A stretch of DNA of 42,227 bases, from NCBI GenBank assembly GCA_016212295.1, contig JACRGO010000195.1, positions 1 to 42,227 of the forward strand, in the 5' to 3' direction. The stretch comes from Nitrospinota bacterium (GTDB lineage Bacteria; Nitrospinota; Nitrospinia; JACRGO01). Positions 1-5,948 of the stretch are shown in pieces (within the stretch, counting starts at the first letter, position 1; every line of letters begins with the position of its first letter). Below the pieces are notes generated by a model that ran no database searches, was not told where the DNA came from, and saw nothing but the letters and a program-made list of their open reading frames with translations. A program made the translations under genes and the position numbers.

Positions 1-1
1 A

Positions 2-115
2 TCCAAAGGTGTCTCCAATGTCGCGCAAAAGATGAGGCAACTACACCGTAGCGCCAGGTTGGTCTTCGATTACCTGCGCATGACAAAAAACTCCTGCACC
101 CTTAATGGCGTGTGA
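2..115 (+). CDS. C-terminal tail of a probable transposase (partial)
   Basis: An open frame enters from the contig edge and ends with TGA at 113-115. Its last residues include KMRQLHRSARLVFDYLRMTK and then NSCTLNGV. The basic, helical character and the position just inside a repeated boundary suggest a DDE transposase tail; the family is not recognised with confidence. The same tail occurs inverted at 42116-42227, which supports it being part of a mobile element rather than a host gene. Only about 37 residues are visible. Confidence 0.45.
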   Translation, partial: SKGVSNVAQKMRQLHRSARLVFDYLRMTKNSCTLNGV

Positions 116-140
116 GATATGGTAGAACAAATTTACCGTG
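4..140. mobile_element. Left copy of 137-bp terminal inverted repeat (probable IS end)
   Basis: These 137 bases are the exact reverse complement of 42091-42227, and the match stops abruptly at 140/141. The segment carries the end of an open frame (stop at 113-115) followed by 25 bp of non-coding sequence, which is how the right end of a simple insertion sequence looks. The outer boundary read inward begins CACGGTAAATTTGTTCTACC. I infer two copies of one IS in opposite orientation, with the assembly breaking inside each. The IS family is not assigned. Confidence 0.75.
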
Positions 141-202
141 TATCTACAAGTGTTGCAATAGCCGGTAGCGCGCGGGTAGCATGGAGTGGGCTGTTCATCA
201 AA

Positions 203-252
203 CAAAAAAAGCGTTCCAGAGAAAATCCTTATCTCCGAAACGCTTTTTTAAA
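203..252 (-). terminator. Rho-independent terminator of the secreted protein gene
   Basis: The arms AAAAAAGCGTT and AACGCTTTTTT pair around a 23-nt loop that contains a smaller GAGA/TCTC pairing. On the minus strand the stem is followed by a run of T. It lies about 50 bp beyond the stop of the gene at 300-1022 and has the right orientation to end that transcript. Confidence 0.7.
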
Positions 253-299
253 AAACAAAATTACGTATTGTAAAATTAAATACTCAGCGAGATGCCGCC

Positions 300-1022
300 T
301 CAGTCCTTCCCTCCGCCACTGTCCTTGCCGCCTTTATCTTTTTTTTTCTTGTCTTTATTGTTATCTCCTCCGCTGCCCATGTCACTTCCACCTCCGGTGC
401 CACTGCCAGTATCCATGCCGCTGGTACCGCCTCCAGTGTCCATGCCTCCGGTTCCACTGTCTGTCCCGCCGGTATCTGTGGCAGCGCCGCCAGTGTCAGT
501 AGTGGTGCCGCCAGTATCAGTGGTGGTCCCCCCGGTATCTGTAGTAGAACTTCCTGTGTCGGCGCTGTTCGTTGTGCTTGAACCGGAACCCTTTTCCTTG
601 CTATCAAAACAGACGATAAGCTTTTCACCCTTTACCCTTACCAGGGCGGGCTCACAGCCAAGGGCATCGCATTCAACCCTGATCTTTTGGTCCAGGCCCA
701 CCGAGATTCCGCTTACTTTATAAAGTCCATCCGAGTCAGTGGTCCCTGTACCCAATGCCGCTGAATTGCTGTCGGGCCCGTCAAGCACGATTACAGTGGC
801 TCCGGCAATCGGCCCTCTGTTGATTTTGCTGGAGACCAGCCCGTAAACCGTTATGATTACCTGGGTAGTGGTTCCGGAGCTGCTCGTGCCGTCCCCATGC
901 CCATGTTCCTTTTTAGGCTTTTTGCCCTTTCCTTTTTTTTCGGCAAAGGCGTCTCCAAATCCAAAGGCCATTAATCCCGCTGGAATGGTTGCCAGATTAG
1001 TGATAAAAAGCCGTCTGTCCAT
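300..1022 (-). CDS. Exported protein with an Ig-like/carboxypeptidase-regulatory-like domain and a Thr-Asp-Gly repeat tail
   Basis: This 240-residue protein starts MDRRLFITNLATIPAGLMAF, a twin-arginine-like (RRLF) export signal with probable cleavage after DAFA. A Lys/His/Gly linker follows. Residues about 55-130 resemble a carboxypeptidase regulatory-like or prealbumin-like beta-sandwich (GPIAGATVIVLDG, then TTDSDGLYKVSGI), with two Cys nearby that could form a disulfide. From about 148 on the protein is low complexity: repeated TDTGG units, then Gly/Ser/Met/Asp stretches and a Lys-Asp-Gly tail. The start is supported by AAAGGAGGG at about 1030-1038. The gene stands alone, with a terminator downstream. 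The function is unknown; a cell-surface or extracellular role, perhaps cation binding through the Asp-rich repeats, is inference. Confidence 0.8.
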   Translation of the reverse strand: MDRRLFITNLATIPAGLMAFGFGDAFAEKKGKGKKPKKEHGHGDGTSSSGTTTQVIITVYGLVSSKINRGPIAGATVIVLDGPDSNSAALGTGTTDSDGLYKVSGISVGLDQKIRVECDALGCEPALVRVKGEKLIVCFDSKEKGSGSSTTNSADTGSSTTDTGGTTTDTGGTTTDTGGAATDTGGTDSGTGGMDTGGGTSGMDTGSGTGGGSDMGSGGDNNKDKKKKDKGGKDSGGGKD

Positions 1023-1409
1023 GATGAACCCTCCTTTAAAATGGTTGTTATTTTTTTTACGGGCCTATTGAAGCAAAGTGTAATGATTTTTTAATATAAC
1101 ATCAAGCAAAAAGTTAAAAAAATTTACTGATCCTGCCCCCTCCTTAATAAAAATGATTAATGTTCTTTAACGGACAATATTAAGCTCAGCAAGGATTGGG
1201 CCGCGAAAAACTTAGGGTAAAAAATGAATACCGCCTCTAACGGACACATAAGGGATAAAATTGCCGTGGTTCAAAAAAATATCTTTTAAAACAATAGAGT
1301 ATGTTGAAAAAATATAGCGGGGGAAAACATGGAACAGAAAAATATTTTGATTTGTAAATTGCCGCGCCGTGGATAGAAGGGTATTTTTTTTTAGACAGTG
1401 TAAAAAAAA
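1023..1409. other. Intergenic region, AT-rich, nothing assigned
   Basis: About 390 bp between two minus-strand genes. It must contain the promoter of the secreted protein gene, and AT-rich tracts (GTTATATTAAAAAA on the minus strand) are candidates, but I see no convincing -35/-10 pair. There are no clear coding remnants. A direct repeat TCTAACGGACA / TTTAACGGACA occurs near 1234 and 1165. Confidence 0.4.
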
Positions 1410-2366
1410 TCATTCAAAACCGATAAGCTTTCTAACTTGGAGCGCGACATCGAGAGAGGCCAGTTCCTTGTCCACCGACACTTTACGGGATGCGCCGTTG
1501 GTGGCGCAGTCGATAAAGTGCTTGATCTCTGACTTAAGGGGATTTTCCTTGTGCACGAATATGCGCTCAACGAAGGACTCTTGCTTATACTTCAACTCAT
1601 CCTTGGTGAGAAGGTGCTCCGAGGAGGCGCATCTATGGACGTGGATGTCCTGGTCGGTATAATCCAAAAATATATATGAGTCCTTTTGAGTTATAGCCAA
1701 GCTCCGGATCTTGTTCTGGGTCATCCTGCTTGCTAGGATGTTCGCTATGCACCCGTTTTCAAAATAAATCTGGACATTGGCGAGGTCTTCCTTGTCGGAC
1801 CTTATGGAGCTTCCCATTGCATTGATTTCCATCACCTTGGAGTCCACAAGATTCAACACCATGTCTATGTCGTGTATCATCAAATCGAGCACAACCCCGT
1901 CATCCTGAACGCGCGCGGCAAAAGGACCCAGCCTCCGGCATTCAATAAAATAAGGGGTGTCAACGATTTTTTTCAGTTCCTGCACGGCGCCGTTGAATCT
2001 CTCCACATGGCCGATGTGCAAGGTCAGTCCCTTCTTGTCCGCCAGCGCGAAGAGAGTTTCCGCTTCCTCCATGGAGCGGGCCACGGGTTTTTCCAGCAGG
2101 ACATGTATCCCGTTCTCAAGGAATTCCTTTGCCACCGCAAAGTGCATGGTTGTGGGGACCGCGATGCTGGCTATGTCTATTTTGCCGAAAAGCTCCCGGT
2201 AATCCGTGTAAAAGGGGACCCCGTACCTTTTGGCGAGGGGACTCACTCTTTCCGCGTCGACGTCAGCCAATAAAATATTATTTGTGTCGATGAGTTCGGA
2301 GTAGACCACCGCATGGTATTGCCCCATGTGGCCCACGCCGACCACGCCCGCCCGGATGTTTTTCAT
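1410..2366 (-). CDS. Gfo/Idh/MocA family NAD(P)-dependent oxidoreductase, candidate GnnA-like
   Basis: A 318-residue Rossmann-fold dehydrogenase. The nucleotide-binding loop GVVGVGHMGQYH lies at residues 8-19, the EKPVA motif with its catalytic lysine at about 92-96, and the C-terminal family signature MIHDIDMVLNL further on. The product lies 3' of lpxA in the same direction. In several bacteria an oxidoreductase of this family near lpxA is GnnA, which with the aminotransferase GnnB makes the 3-amino UDP-GlcNAc used for amide-linked lipid A. No GnnB-like gene is visible here, so that role is inference from position only. The start ATG follows AAAGAGCG. The gene is separated from lpxA by an inserted 220-bp inverted-repeat module. 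Confidence 0.88.
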   Translation of the reverse strand: MKNIRAGVVGVGHMGQYHAVVYSELIDTNNILLADVDAERVSPLAKRYGVPFYTDYRELFGKIDIASIAVPTTMHFAVAKEFLENGIHVLLEKPVARSMEEAETLFALADKKGLTLHIGHVERFNGAVQELKKIVDTPYFIECRRLGPFAARVQDDGVVLDLMIHDIDMVLNLVDSKVMEINAMGSSIRSDKEDLANVQIYFENGCIANILASRMTQNKIRSLAITQKDSYIFLDYTDQDIHVHRCASSEHLLTKDELKYKQESFVERIFVHKENPLKSEIKHFIDCATNGASRKVSVDKELASLDVALQVRKLIGFE

Positions 2367-2388
2367 TTTGCGCTCTTTAAATGTTTAA

Positions 2389-2608
2389 TAATAGTTCACG
2401 GGGATCAGGGATCAGGGGCCAGTTTACTTCTTCATGAACCTTCTCAAACCACCAACTATTCCGCCAATTTCAGTGGTTTGACCACCAAATGGACAAATAG
2501 CGGTGAAACTCCTTGCTGCTTTGCATGGCATGCCCTTCAGCAACATTGTCGGGAATAAATATCGCTTGGTTTTGCTGGCTCCTGATCCCTGACCCCCGTG
2601 AACTATTA
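2389..2608 (-). mobile_element. 220-bp MITE-like element containing an internally deleted four-helix-bundle (S23-type) gene
   Basis: The 34-bp arms 2389-2422 and 2575-2608 are inverted and match at 32 of 34 positions; each carries TCAGGGATCAGG. Between them, on the minus strand, 2547-2485 encodes NVAEGHAMQSSKEFHRYLSI, close to the conserved centre of four-helix-bundle/S23 proteins (the SNIAEG...KEF..FL.IA pattern). Further on, in a different frame, TEIGGIVGGLRRFMKK ends at a stop at 2424-2426 and resembles the family's C-terminus. The part between the two is missing. A second copy of one end (arm plus about 30 bp) is at 36812-36875. Confidence 0.7.
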
Positions 2609-2614
2609 CAATAT

Positions 2615-3385
2615 TTATTTCAAGACTCCTCTGTCGGAGGATTCCACGAAACTGACGATTTCCTCTATTTCCTCCCTGACTTCCATCTCTTCCCTGATTT
2701 TTTCCAATGCCTGGGACGTGTTGAGGTCCGACCATAGAAGCAGCTTGAACGCGCGCTTTATATTGTTTCTTCGTTCCTGGGGAATGCCGGATCGTTTAAT
2801 GCCGACTACGTTTAATCCGCGCACCTCCGCTGGATTTCCCTCCACCAGGGAATATGGGAGGATGTCCTTAGGTATTCTTGATAGGCCGCTTACCATTGAA
2901 AGGCGGCCAATGCGGACAAACTGATGGATGCCCACATAACCGGAAATGGTGGCCTGGTCCCCAACCTGAACGTGTCCGGTCAATCCGGTATAATTAACGA
3001 TCACCACCTTATTGCCGAGTTTGCAGTCGTGCGCGACATGGCTGTAGGCCATCAAAAAACACTCGGCGCCGATATCCGTTGATTCCCCTTCCGTCCCGGA
3101 GCGATGCACGGTCACGAATTCGCCGATTACCGTTTTATCGCCGATATTCACAAAGGATTTCTTTTCCTGGTATCCGATAATTTGAGGGGCGCCGCCAATG
3201 GCCGCGCCATGGCGGATTCTGCAATCAGCGCCGATATTCACCCATTTTTCAATTGAGACATTGGCCCCTATCTTCGCCCCAGGGCCTATTCTTGTATCGG
3301 GTCCGATGATTGTAAACGGCCCGATCTCGGCGTCTTCCGCTATTTGAGCGCTTGGGTCGATTTGCGAGGTGGGATGAATGGGCAT
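2615..3385 (-). CDS. lpxA: Acyl-ACP--UDP-N-acetylglucosamine O-acyltransferase LpxA
   Basis: This is the first acyl transfer of lipid A synthesis, cytoplasmic. The 256-residue protein (usual family length about 260) has an N-terminal left-handed beta-helix of hexapeptide repeats (IGPFTI, IGANVS, IGADCR and so on) and a C-terminal helical domain from about 190. The signature HVAHDC places the catalytic histidine at H119. IHQFVRIG and the IPKDILPY segment follow. The ATG at 3385 sits directly against a dispersed inverted repeat that separates it from fabZ. If the oxidoreductase downstream is GnnA-like, this LpxA might use the 3-amino sugar nucleotide, but no residue visible here proves that. 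Confidence 0.96.
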   Translation of the reverse strand: MPIHPTSQIDPSAQIAEDAEIGPFTIIGPDTRIGPGAKIGANVSIEKWVNIGADCRIRHGAAIGGAPQIIGYQEKKSFVNIGDKTVIGEFVTVHRSGTEGESTDIGAECFLMAYSHVAHDCKLGNKVVIVNYTGLTGHVQVGDQATISGYVGIHQFVRIGRLSMVSGLSRIPKDILPYSLVEGNPAEVRGLNVVGIKRSGIPQERRNNIKRAFKLLLWSDLNTSQALEKIREEMEVREEIEEIVSFVESSDRGVLK

Positions 3386-3551
3386 TATATTATTGCGTTC
3401 AGAAACTTACGTTTTCCGCGCAAGTTTTTCAACTGAAGCATTCAACCTTGGTTTTATTTTAAGCGGAAAACGTAAATTTCTGAACGTAATAATATCATCT
3501 AAACGCTTGAATACGTCGAAATTTATTTTGGCTGCGGCCACGCTGCGCTAT
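3386..3551. repeat. Composite intergenic repeat between lpxA and fabZ
   Basis: Arms 3389-3420 and 3463-3494 are inverted and match at 30 of 32 positions (each contains ACGTTTTCCGC or its complement). Directly after the right arm comes 3501-3551, a 51-bp unit that recurs at 34183-34233 with three differences. Its last bases GCGCTAT overlap the TAG stop of fabZ (3548-3550). Related copies lie at 13583-13634, 34332-34383 and 36876-36937. The unit contains a GCGGC...GCCGC hairpin typical of REP-like elements. Confidence 0.75.
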
Positions 3552-3982
3552 TTTTCATTGCCTAACATGGCCTTCAATTCAGCCTCGGCGACCAGATTTT
3601 CACCCACGTATGCATTTCCCTGGAAACAAAAAATCTTCCCGCGTTGTTTCAGGACCTCCAATTCCATTCGCAACTGGTCGCCTGGAACAACAGGTTTCCG
3701 GAACTTGGCCTTATCGATGCCCATGAAATAAACCACGGAATTGGCGCCGCCCCCGAGGATGATCATTGACAACACGCAGGCGACCTGGGCCATGGCCTCC
3801 AATATCAGAACTCCCGGCATAATGGGGAAATCCGGGAAATGGCCGTTGAAGAACTCTTCATTGCCGGTAACATTTTTCAGCCCCACTATTTTTTTCTGCC
3901 GGTCGGTCTCGATAATACGGTCAACCAGCAGAAAGGGATAACGATGGGGAATATATTTTTTAATTTCGTTTATATCAAGCAT
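3548..3982 (-). CDS. fabZ: 3-hydroxyacyl-ACP dehydratase FabZ
   Basis: FabZ dehydrates beta-hydroxyacyl-ACP in type II fatty acid synthesis and balances substrate supply with lipid A synthesis. The 144-residue hot-dog protein has the signature GHFPDFPIMPGVLILEAMAQ at residues 47-66, with the catalytic pair H48 and E62. IPHRYPFLLVDRI near the start is typical. The start codon overlaps the end of lpxD by 8 bp, so translation is probably coupled. The stop codon TAG lies inside the repeat at 3501-3551: the repeat has inserted at, or replaced, the original end, and the product finishes MLGNEK. The length is normal, so function is probably intact. Confidence 0.96.
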   Translation of the reverse strand: MLDINEIKKYIPHRYPFLLVDRIIETDRQKKIVGLKNVTGNEEFFNGHFPDFPIMPGVLILEAMAQVACVLSMIILGGGANSVVYFMGIDKAKFRKPVVPGDQLRMELEVLKQRGKIFCFQGNAYVGENLVAEAELKAMLGNEK

Positions 3983-5000
3983 TGTTCCCGGGCTTTTCTA
4001 TCAGCTTTTCCAAGGCCCGCACTTTTTTAATAAGGTCGGGCAATTTGGGAAGCGCCATTTGGGCCCTCCTCCATGAGCCATGTCCGATAGTGGGAGAACC
4101 GGCGTAAATTTGTTTTCCCTCTAAATCCGAAGGGACCCCTGACTGGGCCGCGACCATGACGTCATCTCCTATTTCCACATGATCGGCCACCCCGACCTGG
4201 CCGCCCATCATGACCCTCTTGCCAACATGGCAACTGCCTGAAATCCCAACCTGGGCGGCCATCACGGAATCCTCGCCGATTGTGCAATTATGGGCTATCT
4301 GTATCAGGTTATCCAGCTTGACCCCCTTGCGGATACGGGTCTCTCCAATGGTGGCGCGGTCAATGCAAGTGTTGGCGCCTATCTCCACGTCGTCTTCAAT
4401 AACCACCCTTCCGACTTGAGGCACTTTTTTCCGCTTTCCCTGCTCATCCACTACGTATCCGAACCCGTCGCTTCCAATGACCGTGCCGCTGTGAATGGCC
4501 ACCCTGTTTCCAATAACCGTTCCAGGGTATATGCTTACATTGGCGTAAATAACGCTCTGGTCTCCAATTTTCACGTTATCGCCTACATAAACGCCCGGAT
4601 ATAATACAGAGCGGTCTCCTATGGTTGCGCCGTCCCCCACATAAACCATCGGATAAATCCGTACTCCATTTCCCAGCGTTGCGGATTCGGAAACAGCCGA
4701 TCGAGGGGAGACATGTGGAACCTCTTCCTTCGGTGGATAAAATGCCTCCAATAACCTTGCAAAGGCCAAATAGGGGTTTTTGACATAAATAACGGCCCTA
4801 TTAATTCCGGCGTTTGTTTCCAAAGGCGCAATAACGGCGGAGCATTTGGACTTCCCAAGCTTCCCCAAGTATTTTTTGTGGGAAAGGAGGGTTATCTCGC
4901 CTTCCATGGCCTCTTCGATGCCGTTAACGCCATGGATTTCCAATTCAGGATCGCCTTGCAGTCGTCCATTGAGTAAAAGGCTTATTTCTTTTAATTTCAC
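3975..5000 (-). CDS. lpxD: UDP-3-O-(3-hydroxyacyl)glucosamine N-acyltransferase LpxD
   Basis: LpxD carries out the third step of lipid A synthesis, the N-acylation of UDP-3-O-acyl-glucosamine. The 341-residue protein has an N-terminal uridine-binding domain (about 1-100), hexapeptide repeats (about 100-300), and a C-terminal helix ending KVRALEKLIEK. IGSDGFGYV at 175-183 and IQIAHNCTIG with catalytic H237 are diagnostic. The start is GTG at 5000, eight bases downstream of the skp stop codon. It overlaps fabZ by 8 bp. The order bamA-skp-lpxD-fabZ-lpxA is the standard one in Gram-negative bacteria, but lpxB is not in this window. Confidence 0.97.
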   Translation of the reverse strand: MKLKEISLLLNGRLQGDPELEIHGVNGIEEAMEGEITLLSHKKYLGKLGKSKCSAVIAPLETNAGINRAVIYVKNPYLAFARLLEAFYPPKEEVPHVSPRSAVSESATLGNGVRIYPMVYVGDGATIGDRSVLYPGVYVGDNVKIGDQSVIYANVSIYPGTVIGNRVAIHSGTVIGSDGFGYVVDEQGKRKKVPQVGRVVIEDDVEIGANTCIDRATIGETRIRKGVKLDNLIQIAHNCTIGEDSVMAAQVGISGSCHVGKRVMMGGQVGVADHVEIGDDVMVAAQSGVPSDLEGKQIYAGSPTIGHGSWRRAQMALPKLPDLIKKVRALEKLIEKPGNNA

Positions 5001-5008
5001 ATTTATCT

Positions 5009-5566
5009 TTATTTAGCTCTATCCAGTTTTTTTATAACCAAATCGGTAATATCAAGCTCCTTGGAAAAATAGACGCTTGTTTCCTTTGGGAAAATGGCGT
5101 CAAAGCCCTCATCTATCCCTATTTGATTCACTACTTCCCTAAGCTTGTTCATGATTTCCTGGGTGGATTCATATTCCTTTTTTTTCAAATCCCGCTCCAC
5201 ATCCTCACGCAAACGCTGCAAGTCCCTTCTGGACTCGAAATAAGATTCTTCTTTTTGCTTCTTCAAATTATCATCCAGGACGGAGCTTTTTTTGTCCAAT
5301 TCCAATCGCAGGCCCTCAAGTTTGTCTTTTTTGTCTTCCAGGGACTTGGACCTTTTTTCAAGTTCGCTTTGCAGGTCGTCCAACATTTTTTTCCCGGTCT
5401 TGGATTCCTTGGCGGCTTTTTGAAAATCACAAAACGCGATTTTGCCCTTTGGGGACGCCGCCTGGGAAGCGGTCGACACATTTTCAAAGGGCAGGAGGAG
5501 GGCCATTACTCCCGTGGTTGCAGCCAAAATCTTGATGCCTTTCCTGAATTTGTTGCTCTTGCTCAT
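5009..5566 (-). CDS. skp: Periplasmic chaperone Skp/OmpH
   Basis: Holds unfolded outer-membrane proteins in the periplasm for delivery to BamA, which is encoded just upstream. I choose the start at 5566 (185 residues) because AAAGGAGA at 5571-5578 precedes it with good spacing; a longer frame to 5614 adds 16 residues without a ribosome site. The N-terminus is a signal peptide (basic MSKSNKFRKG, hydrophobic ILAATTGVMALLL, probable cleavage after ASQA). KIAFCDFQKA begins the OmpH domain. Residues about 60-150 are highly charged Lys/Glu coiled coil, the tentacles of the trimer. Normal family length. Confidence 0.93.
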   Translation of the reverse strand: MSKSNKFRKGIKILAATTGVMALLLPFENVSTASQAASPKGKIAFCDFQKAAKESKTGKKMLDDLQSELEKRSKSLEDKKDKLEGLRLELDKKSSVLDDNLKKQKEESYFESRRDLQRLREDVERDLKKKEYESTQEIMNKLREVVNQIGIDEGFDAIFPKETSVYFSKELDITDLVIKKLDRAK

Positions 5567-5948
5567 GCATTCTCCTTTCATGTTAAAAATTTTATTATAA
5601 AGTTTTTTATGCAAAAAAAGAAATGTTTAACGGCAAAATTTTTTGCTTCAGATTTTGTTGCGGGAGGTTACTCGCGGCTATACGCTCGGGATCTGACCGT
5701 TAAAATTCCAAAGATACGCACCACAGAAAATAGTTTCGCAAATTAATTAATGAAAATAGCTGATTTCCCGAAAAGTTGAGTGACTAAAGCGTAAAGTGAA
5801 CTAAAGTGCCAACAAAAGATATTTTAAATTTCAAATTGTGGATTTTAGATTGGAAGAATATAAAAAGAAAAAACCTACCACAAATCTAAAATCAGTCTAA
5901 TTAACTTTAGTCACTTGAAATTTTAGCTCACTTTAACCACTCGCGCTA
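5567..5948. repeat. Intergenic region between bamA and skp with inverted CTAAAGTGA repeats
   Basis: About 380 bp. Segments at about 5774-5810 and 5900-5939 are inverted versions of a repeat built from GTGACTAAAG and AGTGAACTAAAG. The same family is at 35608-35690 and in part at 20197-20240. Inside lies a block (about 5818-5900) sharing AGATATTTTAAATTTCA and TTAGATTGGAA-type sequence with 23183-23230. No gene was found. The insertion splits what would otherwise be a tight bamA-skp operon. Confidence 0.6.

Noticed and set aside
292-723. Plus-strand frame with many PPVSV repeats
   Set aside because: It is the complement of the Thr-Asp-Gly repeat region of the minus-strand secreted protein, which has the ribosome site, export signal and terminator.
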